A stretch of DNA of 64,000 bases. Origin: Thermoflavifilum sp. GTDB taxonomy: Bacteria; Bacteroidota; Bacteroidia; Chitinophagales; Chitinophagaceae. The notes beneath the pieces were generated by a model. It did not search any database and was not told where the DNA came from. It was given only the letters and a program-made list of their open reading frames with translations. The position numbers and the translations under genes were made by a program. This document shows, one piece after another, positions 1 to 8,475 of this stretch (the first letter of the stretch is position 1; every line of letters starts with the position of its first letter). The stretch is from assembly GCF_014961315.1 (NCBI RefSeq), contig NZ_CP063141.1:1116001-1180000 (forward strand), written 5' to 3'.

Positions 1-2100
1 GGTCGCGACACATTTGTGATCATGCCTACGGGTGGCGGCAAATCGCTTTGCTACCAGCTTCCTGCACTTATCAGTCCGGGTTGTGCCATTATTGTATCAC
101 CCCTGATTGCCCTGATGAAGAATCAGGTGGATTTGATCCGCTCCTATAGCAGTAAGGATCATGTAGCACATTTTTTAAACTCCACGCTCTCCAAAACAGA
201 AATCCGGCGGGTGAAGGCCGATCTGTCATCGGGCAAAACCAAAATGCTATACGTGGCACCGGAAACCCTTACCAAAGCGGATAATCTCAGTTTTTTCCGC
301 GAGCTGCATATTTCTTTTTTTGCCGTGGATGAAGCCCATTGCATATCCGAATGGGGGCATGATTTTCGTCCGGAATATCGGCGCCTGCGGGAAATGATCA
401 ACGCCATCAACGATCAGTTGCCCGTCATTGCGCTCACGGCCACCGCCACACCTAAGGTACAGAGCGATATCCTGAAAAATCTGGAACTCAAAAATCCCAA
501 TATTTTTATTTCTTCCTTTAATCGGCCTAATCTGTACTATGAGATCCGCCCCAAACGCAAAAAAGATCAGACGCTGAAGGAAATCGTCCGTTTCATCATG
601 CAGCATCGCGGCAAGAGTGGAATTATCTATACCCTTAATCGCAAAACTACAGAAGAGATAGCCGATATGCTGGTGGCCAACGGCATCAAGGCTGTGGCTT
701 ATCATGCCGGATTGGATGCTGCTACCCGCACCCAGCGGCAGGATATGTTTCTTATGGAAGAAGTGGAGGTCATTGTAGCGACCATTGCCTTTGGGATGGG
801 TATTGATAAACCCGATATTCGGTATGTGATTCATTACAATATTCCCAAGAGCCTGGAGAATTATTATCAGGAAACAGGCCGGGCCGGCCGGGATGGGCTG
901 GAAGGCAAATGCATCTGTTTTTACTCCCATAAGGATATCCACAAGTTAGAACAATTGATGCGCGATAAGCCGCTCAGTGAGCGTGAAATGGGTGCCCAGC
1001 TCATCAATGAAATGGTGGCTTACGCCGAGAGCTCCGTATGCCGCAGGAAATTTATCCTGCATTATTTTGGAGAGCAATTTGAACAGGAAAACTGTGGCCA
1101 TTGTGATAATTGCCTCAACCCCAAAGAAAAAATCGAAGTTAAAAACCGGGTAACCATTGTGTTGCGCACCATACAGGCGCTCAATGAGCGGTTCGGTATT
1201 GAATATCTGGTGGATATGATCTGCGGTAAGCCCACGCCACAGATCACCACCTATCGGCATGATGAACTTCCTGAATTTGGCAGCGGCAAAGAACACGATG
1301 CTCACTTCTGGAATTCGCTCATTCGCCAGATGATGCTGGAAGGGCTCGTTGAAAAAGATATAGAAGAGTATGGCCTGTTGAAGATTACCGAAAAGGGCAA
1401 ACATTTTCTCGCTCATCCCTATCCCATCTATTTTTCCCTGAATCATCAATTCGATGAAGAGGAAGTTGATGATGAGGATACACCCACTGGCCCGGGTGCA
1501 GGTGCGGTAGATCCCGTATTGTTTGAAATGTTGAAGGATTTAAGGAAAAAGGTGGCCAAGGAAAAAGGATTGCCTCCATTCGTGGTATTTCTTGAAACCT
1601 CTCTCGAAGACATGGCCACCCAGTATCCTACTACGCTCGAAGAACTGGAGCGCATTCAGGGTGTGAGCAAGGGTAAGGCCCTAAAATTCGGTAAACCTTT
1701 CGTGGAGATGATTCAGCAATATGTGGAAGAGCATGATATCGAAAAGCCCGATGATTTTGTGATGAAAAGTGTGGTGAACAAAAGCGGCCTGAAAGTATTC
1801 ATTATCCAGAATATCGATAAAAAAATACCGCTGGAAACAATTGCCCGGTCGCGTGATCTCACCCTCTCGCAATTACTGGATGAAATGGAAACCATTGTAG
1901 CCAGCGGCACCCGCCTGAATGTGGATTATTGCATTGACGAGGAGCTGGATGAGTATGCCAAGGAAGAAATTATGGAATATTTCAAACATTGTGAGACCTC
2001 CAGTCTCGAAGCTGCCCGGGAAGCCCTCAGTGACGGCGATTATACGGTAGAGCAACTCAAACTGATGCGCATCAAGTTTCTCAGTGAATATGGCAATTGA
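1..2100 (+). CDS. recQ: ATP-dependent DNA helicase RecQ (5' end outside window)
   Basis: RecQ unwinds DNA 3' to 5' in recombination and fork repair. The reading frame is open from base 1, so the start lies upstream and 699 residues are visible. Walker A (PTGGGKS) is at the left edge, followed by the DEAH box ([18 protein letters not shown]), helicase motif VI ([10 protein letters not shown]), the zinc-binding cysteines of the RQC region (CRRKF...CGHCDNC), and an HRDC domain around visible residues 500-575. The last ~110 residues look like the helix-turn-helix extension found at the C terminus of many Bacteroidota RecQ proteins. A GTG at base 16 falls just before Walker A and cannot be the true start. 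Confidence 0.96.
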   Translation, partial: GRDTFVIMPTGGGKSLCYQLPALISPGCAIIVSPLIALMKNQVDLIRSYSSKDHVAHFLNSTLSKTEIRRVKADLSSGKTKMLYVAPETLTKADNLSFFRELHISFFAVDEAHCISEWGHDFRPEYRRLREMINAINDQLPVIALTATATPKVQSDILKNLELKNPNIFISSFNRPNLYYEIRPKRKKDQTLKEIVRFIMQHRGKSGIIYTLNRKTTEEIADMLVANGIKAVAYHAGLDAATRTQRQDMFLMEEVEVIVATIAFGMGIDKPDIRYVIHYNIPKSLENYYQETGRAGRDGLEGKCICFYSHKDIHKLEQLMRDKPLSEREMGAQLINEMVAYAESSVCRRKFILHYFGEQFEQENCGHCDNCLNPKEKIEVKNRVTIVLRTIQALNERFGIEYLVDMICGKPTPQITTYRHDELPEFGSGKEHDAHFWNSLIRQMMLEGLVEKDIEEYGLLKITEKGKHFLAHPYPIYFSLNHQFDEEEVDDEDTPTGPGAGAVDPVLFEMLKDLRKKVAKEKGLPPFVVFLETSLEDMATQYPTTLEELERIQGVSKGKALKFGKPFVEMIQQYVEEHDIEKPDDFVMKSVVNKSGLKVFIIQNIDKKIPLETIARSRDLTLSQLLDEMETIVASGTRLNVDYCIDEELDEYAKEEIMEYFKHCETSSLEAAREALSDGDYTVEQLKLMRIKFLSEYGN

Positions 2101-2108
2101 TGTTAAAC

Positions 2109-2138
2109 TTGGTGCGGAAGGGAAAATACTTATCTTTG
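2109..2138 (+). promoter_or_regulatory. Bacteroidota-type promoter for tRNA-Phe
   Basis: A TTG at 2109-2111 is followed after exactly 19 bases by TATCTTTG (2131-2138) and then C, matching the Bacteroidota housekeeping consensus (TTG / TAnnTTTG). The tRNA begins 17 bases later. This is the best-matched promoter in the window. Confidence 0.75.
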
Positions 2139-2155
2139 CAGCCCCTGGCTTTTAA

Positions 2156-2228
<73 letters not shown>

Positions 2229-2280
2229 CATCCGCATTCGTAAGCGCTTCATCCATTTTCTCGCTGTTTTTCTATTTACA

Positions 2281-2307
2281 CGAAAAATCCCGGCTGAGGC
2301 CGGGATT
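2281..2307 (-). terminator. Rho-independent terminator of the ammonium transporter gene
   Basis: Stem AATCCCGGC/GCCGGGATT with a four-base loop (2286-2307). On the minus strand it is followed directly by a T run, and it lies 32 bases past the stop of the ammonium transporter gene. It may also stop read-through from the tRNA on the plus strand, though the T run on that side is displaced. Confidence 0.75.
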
Positions 2308-2338
2308 GGAGGATTTTTACCTTGCGGAACCACTTTGT

Positions 2339-3745
2339 TCACAAGCTTTCATCGTGCTGACTGATATCCAGCCCGATTTCTTCGTCTTTGTCCCTCACCC
2401 GCAGAGGATAAAGCCAGTTGATCAGTTTAAATAAAATCCAGGACACCGTGAATGCATACAATACGGCAATGCACATGCCGGATACCTGATGCAGGAAGAA
2501 GGATGTGCCGCCATACCAGAGTCCGTCGTTACCGGCGGGGTTTATTTGTTTGCTGGCGAATATACCTGTAAGTAGCATCCCTACCATGCCTCCGATACCG
2601 TGACAGGGAAACACATCGAGGGTATCATCAATCGAAGTTTTACTTTTCCAGTAAACAGCCAAGTTTGAAATCACAGCAGCTGTAAATCCAATGAAAATAC
2701 TCTGGGGAATACCCACAAAACCGGCTGCCGGGGTGATGGCTACCAGTCCCACCACAGCACCAATGCAGAAACCCAGTGCAGAAGGCTTTCTCCCACGTAG
2801 CGCGTCGAAGAAAATCCAGGCCAGACCCGCAGCTGCAGAAGCTGTATTGGTAGTAGCAAAAGCACTTACGGCAAGCGGGCCGGCTGTGAGGGCAGAACCA
2901 GCATTAAATCCAAACCAACCGAACCAGAGTAAGCCGGTGCCTAATAATACATAGGTAATCCGGGCCGGCTTGGTAGGTTCACCGAATTGATGCACTTTTC
3001 TGGGTTTCAATACCAGGGCCCCTGCCAGGGCTGCACATCCTGCTGAGATATGCACTACGGTACCCCCGGCAAAGTCCAACACGCCCATTTTATAGAGAAA
3101 TCCGTCAGGATGCCAGGTCCAGTGGGCCAGTGGTGCATAGACAAACAAGCTGAATAAAATCATAAACAATACATAAGCAGTAAATCGAATCCTTTCTGCC
3201 GTAGCCCCTACCACCAGAGCCGGAGTGATGATGGCGAATTTCATTTGAAACAAAGCATACAGTAAAAGCGGGATGGTCAGCACAATTTGCGTATGGACTC
3301 CTAAATTGGGGGCATGTCCATTTAAACCGTGAAAAAAAGCAAAAGTGAACGGGTTGCCAATTAACCCATGCCAGCTCTTCCCAAAAGCCAGGCTAAACCC
3401 GCACACCACCCAGAGCACACTCATCAGCCCGGTGGCAATAAAACTCTGCAACATGGTAGAAATCACGTTTTTCTTACTCACCATGCCACCGTAAAAGAAA
3501 GATAGCCCGGGCGTCATCAGCAATACCAGTGCAGATGCGATTAACATCCACACGATATCGGCAGCTTGATAGCTTCCCTGTCCGGAGAAATCATGTACAA
3601 CCGGTATAAAAATGCCAGTAACCGCAACCACTCCTAAAATCAAAAAGGGCAATGCCGCCGCCAATCCCCTGTGCTCATGTCGGCTGGAAGAAGGAGTGGA
3701 TTTGACTTCTTCCTTGTGTACAATGCTTTCAGCAAACTCCAGCAT
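2339..3745 (-). CDS. amt: Ammonium transporter (Amt/MEP/Rh family)
   Basis: Inner-membrane channel for ammonium uptake, 468 residues. After a polar N-terminal stretch of about 27 residues come roughly 11-12 hydrophobic segments with typical Amt motifs: TPGLSFFYGGMV near residue 79, DFAGGTVVHISAG in the middle, and the conserved pore-region segment CHGIGGMVGMLLTG near residue 385. The C-terminal tail is short and carries no fused PII-like domain. No glnB/glnK gene lies next to it, although amt and PII genes are commonly paired. It is the last gene before a clear terminator and is probably monocistronic. Confidence 0.95.
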   Translation of the reverse strand: MLEFAESIVHKEEVKSTPSSSRHEHRGLAAALPFLILGVVAVTGIFIPVVHDFSGQGSYQAADIVWMLIASALVLLMTPGLSFFYGGMVSKKNVISTMLQSFIATGLMSVLWVVCGFSLAFGKSWHGLIGNPFTFAFFHGLNGHAPNLGVHTQIVLTIPLLLYALFQMKFAIITPALVVGATAERIRFTAYVLFMILFSLFVYAPLAHWTWHPDGFLYKMGVLDFAGGTVVHISAGCAALAGALVLKPRKVHQFGEPTKPARITYVLLGTGLLWFGWFGFNAGSALTAGPLAVSAFATTNTASAAAGLAWIFFDALRGRKPSALGFCIGAVVGLVAITPAAGFVGIPQSIFIGFTAAVISNLAVYWKSKTSIDDTLDVFPCHGIGGMVGMLLTGIFASKQINPAGNDGLWYGGTSFFLHQVSGMCIAVLYAFTVSWILFKLINWLYPLRVRDKDEEIGLDISQHDESL

Positions 3746-3793
3746 AATTGAAATTTTTTACATTAAAAACTTTAATATTTAAATTTTGTAAAG

Positions 3794-3826
3794 CAAAATT
3801 ATCAATCTATTTGATAAAAATACCAA
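3794..3826 (-). promoter_or_regulatory. Candidate promoter of amt
   Basis: On the minus strand TAATTTTG (3801-3794) followed by C matches TAnnTTTG, about 50 bases upstream of the amt start. A TTG at 3826-3824 is separated by 22 bases, slightly wider than ideal. The surrounding 130 bases are strongly AT-rich. Confidence 0.45.
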
Positions 3827-3879
3827 TAAACGGATAGATATTTTTTTGTTTAATTCGTATTAGTTGTCTAAGAATGCTT

Positions 3880-5922
3880 TCATTTGGATTTGGAGGAAAA
3901 GCTTTTTTGCTGCTGTTGAAGTGCGAAGAGCTGGTCGCGTAATCGGGCGGCTTCCATGAAGTCTAACTCCCTGGCGGCTTTTTCCATGGCCTTTTTTACC
4001 TGTTTGATGCGCTTTTCTAATTGGGAGGGGGTAAGGTATTCGGTTTCAGGTTCGGCAACGGCCTGCAGGGAAGTTTGTTGGGTGGGGTCGGAATCCGGTG
4101 TTTCGGATTCGCGTATATCCAGTACGGAAGTTTGCTCCAGAATTTGTCGGATGGATTTCTGTATGCCACGGGGTGTTATCCCATGTTGTTGATTGTAGCG
4201 CATTTGTTTTTCCCGGCGACGGTTGGTTTCGTCGATGGTTTTTTGCATGCTTTCGGTGATGGTGTCGGCGTAGAAGATGACTTTTCCGTTTGCATTGCGG
4301 GCGGCCCGGCCAGCCGTCTGGGTCAGGGAAGTCTGGTTGCGCAGAAAGCCTTCTTTATCGGCGTCTAAGATGGCCACCAGCGATACTTCCGGCAGGTCAA
4401 GTCCCTCCCGCAGGAGGTTCACGCCTACAATCACATCTACCTTTCCTAAGCGAAGTTCTCGGAGGATTTCCACCCGTTCCAGGGTGTCGATTTCGCTGTG
4501 GATGTATTTAGACCGGATCTGGAGTCGTTTAAGATATGTATCGAGCTCTTCGGCCATGCGTTTGGTGAGGGTGGCCACCAGTACCCGTTCGCCTTTTTTT
4601 ACCCGCTGATCAATTTCGTCGAGCAAATCATCAATCTGATTCTGGCTGGGCCTGACTTCAATAGGCGGATCCAGCAATCCCGTCGGCCTCACCACCTGCT
4701 CCACGACAACACCTTCACATTTTTCCAGTTCATATTCGCCCGGAGTGGCACTGACGAAGATAACCTGGTTCATCAGGCTTTCGAATTCCTGAAAATTCAG
4801 TGGACGGTTATCAAGTGCCGATGGCAGTCGGAATCCGTATTCCACCAGGGTGAGCTTACGGGAGCGGTCGCCGCCATACATGCCGGCGACCTGGGGAATG
4901 GTGACATGGCTTTCGTCGATCACCATTAAAAAATCTTTCGGAAAATAATCCAGCAGGCAAAAGGGACGGGTGCCGGGTGCCCGGCGGTCAAAAAATCGGG
5001 AATAGTTTTCGATGCCATTGCAATAACCCAGTTCCCGGATCATTTCCAGGTCGTAGTTGACCCTTTCCTGCAACCGCTGGGCTTCGATATATTTTCCCTG
5101 TGATTTGAAATAATCGACCTGTGCCGCCAGTTCATCCTGGATTTCGTGCAGAATTTGCTGGAATTGATCCCGGGGGGCCAGATACAGGTTGGCCGGGAAA
5201 ATAGCGGCATCTTCCATCTCCAGCAGGCGTTTACCGGTTTCCAGGTCAAACTGTTCGATCGATTCGATTTCATCGCCGAAAAAGATGATGCGCAATCCAT
5301 AATCGGCATAGGGCAGGTAAATCTCCACGGTATCACCTTTTACCCGAAACGAACCCCGGGTGAAATCTACGGTCGTACGGTTGTACAGCGCCTCCACCAG
5401 CGAACGCAGGAAGGCGCTCCGGCTCAAGGTTTGTCCCCGATGGATACGCGTGATGCCCCGTTCATATTCCGCGGGATTACCGATGCCATAAATGCAGCTC
5501 ACACTGGCTACCACGATGATATCGCGCCGGCCCGAGAGCAAATTGGATGTGGCTTTAAGCCGCAGCTTGTCTAATTCGTCGTTGATCGACAGGTCTTTCT
5601 CGATATAGGTATCGGTAACCGGGATATAGGCTTCGGGTTGATAATAATCATAATAGGAAACAAAGTATTCCACGGCGTTTTCCGGAAAAAACTGTCGGAA
5701 TTCCCCGTATAGCTGGGCTACGAGCGTCTTATTGTGGGTCAGCACCAGGGTGGGCTTCTGCACGTTCTGGATCACATTGGCAATGGTGAAGGTTTTACCC
5801 GATCCGGTTACACCCAGCAAGGTCTGGAATTTTTCTCCTCGAAGAATGCCTTCGGTAAGCTGAGCAATAGCTTCCGGCTGATCGCCGGCCGGGGGATAAG
5901 GCGATACCAGCTTAAACGGCAT
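3880..5922 (-). CDS. uvrB: Excinuclease ABC subunit B
   Basis: UvrB is the damage-verifying helicase-like subunit of the UvrABC nucleotide excision repair complex. The 680-residue length is normal. Visible are Walker A (GVTGSGKT, about residues 37-44), the beta-hairpin region rich in tyrosines (YFVSYYDYYQPEAYIP), the DESH box (VIDESHVTIPQ), the helicase C domain (QTAGRAARN) and a C-terminal UVR motif (KAMEKAARELDFMEAARLRDQ) that contacts UvrC. The start is the ATG that gives the family-typical beginning MPFKLVSPYPP. It stands alone on the minus strand with no SOS box identified. Confidence 0.98.
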   Translation of the reverse strand: MPFKLVSPYPPAGDQPEAIAQLTEGILRGEKFQTLLGVTGSGKTFTIANVIQNVQKPTLVLTHNKTLVAQLYGEFRQFFPENAVEYFVSYYDYYQPEAYIPVTDTYIEKDLSINDELDKLRLKATSNLLSGRRDIIVVASVSCIYGIGNPAEYERGITRIHRGQTLSRSAFLRSLVEALYNRTTVDFTRGSFRVKGDTVEIYLPYADYGLRIIFFGDEIESIEQFDLETGKRLLEMEDAAIFPANLYLAPRDQFQQILHEIQDELAAQVDYFKSQGKYIEAQRLQERVNYDLEMIRELGYCNGIENYSRFFDRRAPGTRPFCLLDYFPKDFLMVIDESHVTIPQVAGMYGGDRSRKLTLVEYGFRLPSALDNRPLNFQEFESLMNQVIFVSATPGEYELEKCEGVVVEQVVRPTGLLDPPIEVRPSQNQIDDLLDEIDQRVKKGERVLVATLTKRMAEELDTYLKRLQIRSKYIHSEIDTLERVEILRELRLGKVDVIVGVNLLREGLDLPEVSLVAILDADKEGFLRNQTSLTQTAGRAARNANGKVIFYADTITESMQKTIDETNRRREKQMRYNQQHGITPRGIQKSIRQILEQTSVLDIRESETPDSDPTQQTSLQAVAEPETEYLTPSQLEKRIKQVKKAMEKAARELDFMEAARLRDQLFALQQQQKSFSSKSK

Positions 5923-6149
5923 ATCGTAAAATTACGGATTCTGAAAAACACAGGATGGTAAAAAACTAAAATTAGATAGGATTGAGTTTGACTATTATTT
6001 TCTTAAATCTTTGTTGAATCTGAAAATGATGTAGCCATCAAATTTTGATATTCCTCTTCACCTGTAGTCAGTGTGAGCCCGGTACCATCAGCTGCACCGG
6101 AAAAAGTCTAAGCCTTTCCGGCCTGCATCGTTTCAGCCTCATTTTCTCG

Positions 6150-6187
6150 GGATGTTTTGCGAAACATCCGGGTAGTGCTACTTTTGC
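6150..6187 (+). promoter_or_regulatory. Promoter with overlapping hairpin upstream of the DUF5606 gene
   Basis: TTTG at 6156-6159 is followed after 19 bases by TACTTTTG (6179-6186) and C, a good Bacteroidota promoter 29 bases before the ATG at 6216. An 8-bp inverted repeat, GGATGTTT (6150-6157) and AAACATCC (6162-6169) with loop TGCG, overlaps the -33 element and could be an operator. Confidence 0.65.
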
Positions 6188-6215
6188 AACGTAGCAGATA
6201 TAAAACAGATAAAAG

Positions 6216-6737
6216 ATGGCGTATAAAGATATTGTTTCCATCAGTGGCTTACCCGGATTGTATGAAATGGTTTCCAGCAAGGCAGAAGGAGGTATCGTTC
6301 GTTCGCTGGAAGATCACACGACCCGCTTTGTGTCGGCCCGTCAGCATCGGTTCACGCCGCTCGAAACCATCGAAGTGTTTACCACAGGTGCCAACGTACC
6401 CCTGCAGGAGGTATTTCAAGCCATGCAGGCGAAAGAAGAAAAACATCCCGTGCCCGATGGATCAAAAGCCGATGAAAAAACATTACGGAATTATTTCGAC
6501 CAGGTATTTCCTGAACTCGATGACGACCGCGTTTATTTTAGCGATTTGAAAAAAATGGTGCGCTGGTATATGCTGCTGAAAACGCATGGCTTATTGGTAT
6601 TTGATGAACAGCCGGCCCAGGAGGCGTCTTCCGCCGGGCCAGAAGCCAGTGAAACGGCCAAAGCACCATTACCCGCCCAGGAAGAAGAAAAAACACCCCG
6701 GAAGACCACCCGTTCCCGTAAGAAAAAGGAATCCTGA
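6216..6737 (+). CDS. DUF5606 family protein
   Basis: A 173-residue soluble protein. The first ~135 residues match the Bacteroidota DUF5606 pattern: an N-terminal beta-rich part (SISGLPGLYEMVS, then SLEDHTTRFVSARQHRFTPLETIEVFT) and a helical part (LRNYFDQVFPELDDDRVYFSDLKKMVRWY). The C-terminal tail is low complexity, rich in Ala, Glu and Pro, and ends in a very basic run (TTRSRKKKES). The biochemical role is unknown. It is four bases upstream of the M3 peptidase start and shares its promoter, so the two are probably co-transcribed. Confidence 0.85.
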   Translation: MAYKDIVSISGLPGLYEMVSSKAEGGIVRSLEDHTTRFVSARQHRFTPLETIEVFTTGANVPLQEVFQAMQAKEEKHPVPDGSKADEKTLRNYFDQVFPELDDDRVYFSDLKKMVRWYMLLKTHGLLVFDEQPAQEASSAGPEASETAKAPLPAQEEEKTPRKTTRSRKKKES

Positions 6738-6741
6738 ATGC

Positions 6742-8469
6742 ATGAAACCGGTTCAACTTCAGCCGCTTACCCGGCATTATTTGCCGAAGGACTTTCGATT
6801 AACCGCCCTGAGCAGCATTCAGCCTTATTTGCAGGAGCTCGACAAGCGTCCTCTGCCCAATCTGGATGCGTTAATGCGCTGGTTGCACGACTTGAGTGAA
6901 TTAGAGGCTGTCGTGGATGAAGATATCAGCTGGCGGCAGATCCGGGTGAGCCAGGATACGGCTAATCGGGAATATGAAGAGGCTTATCGCCAGTTTTACC
7001 AGGAAATCGCTCCCGTTTTACAACAATATGCACAGCGATTCAGAGAAAAGCTTGTGAGCTGCCCGTTTGTTGAGCAGCTGGATCAGCGGATGTTTGGTCC
7101 TTTTCTGCGGCAAACCCGTAATGCGATAGCCCTGTTTCGACCTGAAAACATTCCCCTGCAAACCGAGCTGGCTATGTTGCAACGGAAGTTCGGCCAGTAT
7201 ACGGGCGCTCTCACCGTGCAGTTGCTGGGGCAGGAGCTCACGCTGCCGCAGGCGGCTCGTTTTTTAGAGCAGTCCGACAGAGCTTTGCGGGAAGAAGCGT
7301 TTGTACAAATCGCCCGGGCCCGGATGCGCGTGGTAGATCAGCTCGACGCCTTATTTGACCAGCTGATCGAGAAACGACACCAGCTGGCCGTGCAGGCGGG
7401 CTTTCCCGATTATCGCGCCTATCGCTTCCGCGAGCTGAACCGATTTGATTATACCCCGACCGATTGTGAAGCCTTTCACGAAGCCGTGGAGAAACATTTG
7501 CTTCCGTTAAACGCAAGAATACTCGAAAAAAAGCGGCAAGAGCTGGACCTTGCCGTTTTACGACCCTGGGATGTGGATGCGCCGCCGCCGGGAAGGGAAG
7601 CCCTTCACCCGTTTCAAACGGCAGATGAACTGGTGGATCGCACCCTGCAATGCCTGGACCGTGTCGATGAAACATTCAGCGGAGTTTTGCTGGCCATGCA
7701 ACGTGCTGGCCGGCTTGACCTGGAGAGCCGGAAAAACAAGGCGCCGGGCGGATTTAACTGCAGCCTGGCCGAAACCGGATTGCCCTTCATTTTCATGAAC
7801 GCTTCCGGCCAGTGGCAGGATGTGGTGACCTTGATTCATGAAACCGGCCACGCCGTGCATGCCGTGCTTACGCATGACTTGCCGCTGCAGGCTTTCAAGG
7901 AATATCCCATGGAAATAGCCGAGCTGGCCAGCATGAGCATGGAATTGTTTTCCATGCAGGCCTGGGATGTATATTTTCAGCAGCCGGAAGAAATCCATCG
8001 CGCGCGTCGCCAGCAGGTGGAACGGATCATCACCCTGTTGCCCTGGATTGCCACCATCGATGCATTTCAACACTGGATTTATACCCATCCCCATCATACG
8101 CGTGCACAACGTCAGGAGGCCTGGCTGCAAAACCTTAATCGATTTTCCACCGGACAGGTCGAATGGTCGGGCTGGGAAGCCTATCGGGCTATCAGCTGGC
8201 AAAAGCAGTTGCACCTGTTTGAAGTACCCTTTTATTATATCGAATACGGCATTGCCCAGCTTGGGGCCGTGGCGATGTGGCAGGCCTACAGTAGCAATCC
8301 GGAACAGGCCATCCAGCATTACAAACAGGCGCTTCGGCTGGGGAATACCCGAACATTACCCGAACTATACCGGGAAGCAGGCATTGCTTTCGATTTTTCA
8401 CCCGCCTACATCCAAACCCTCGCCGGCTTTCTGGGGGAAGAACTGGAGAAGGTTTATGCCTTTGCATAA
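6742..8469 (+). CDS. M3 family oligoendopeptidase
   Basis: A zinc metallopeptidase of the M3 (thimet/oligopeptidase F-like) family that cleaves short peptides in the cytoplasm, 575 residues. The active-site HExxH motif is HETGH at about residues 366-370, with a downstream zinc-ligand region (EIAELASMSMELF) about 25 residues later, as expected. No signal peptide. The ATG at 6742 is chosen because the longer in-frame opening would overlap the DUF5606 gene deeply and add a sequence unlike the family. The stop is six bases from the stop of the convergent patatin-like gene. Confidence 0.93.
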   Translation: MKPVQLQPLTRHYLPKDFRLTALSSIQPYLQELDKRPLPNLDALMRWLHDLSELEAVVDEDISWRQIRVSQDTANREYEEAYRQFYQEIAPVLQQYAQRFREKLVSCPFVEQLDQRMFGPFLRQTRNAIALFRPENIPLQTELAMLQRKFGQYTGALTVQLLGQELTLPQAARFLEQSDRALREEAFVQIARARMRVVDQLDALFDQLIEKRHQLAVQAGFPDYRAYRFRELNRFDYTPTDCEAFHEAVEKHLLPLNARILEKKRQELDLAVLRPWDVDAPPPGREALHPFQTADELVDRTLQCLDRVDETFSGVLLAMQRAGRLDLESRKNKAPGGFNCSLAETGLPFIFMNASGQWQDVVTLIHETGHAVHAVLTHDLPLQAFKEYPMEIAELASMSMELFSMQAWDVYFQQPEEIHRARRQQVERIITLLPWIATIDAFQHWIYTHPHHTRAQRQEAWLQNLNRFSTGQVEWSGWEAYRAISWQKQLHLFEVPFYYIEYGIAQLGAVAMWQAYSSNPEQAIQHYKQALRLGNTRTLPELYREAGIAFDFSPAYIQTLAGFLGEELEKVYAFA

Positions 8470-8475
8470 AATCCA

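Noticed and set aside
247..942. 231-codon open frame on the minus strand inside recQ
   Set aside because: It lies entirely opposite the conserved helicase domain, shows no family features, and has the residue pattern expected of an antisense frame.
7558..8319. 253-codon open frame opposite the M3 peptidase
   Set aside because: Antisense to conserved active-site sequence, with no recognisable motif or promoter. Treated as a shadow.
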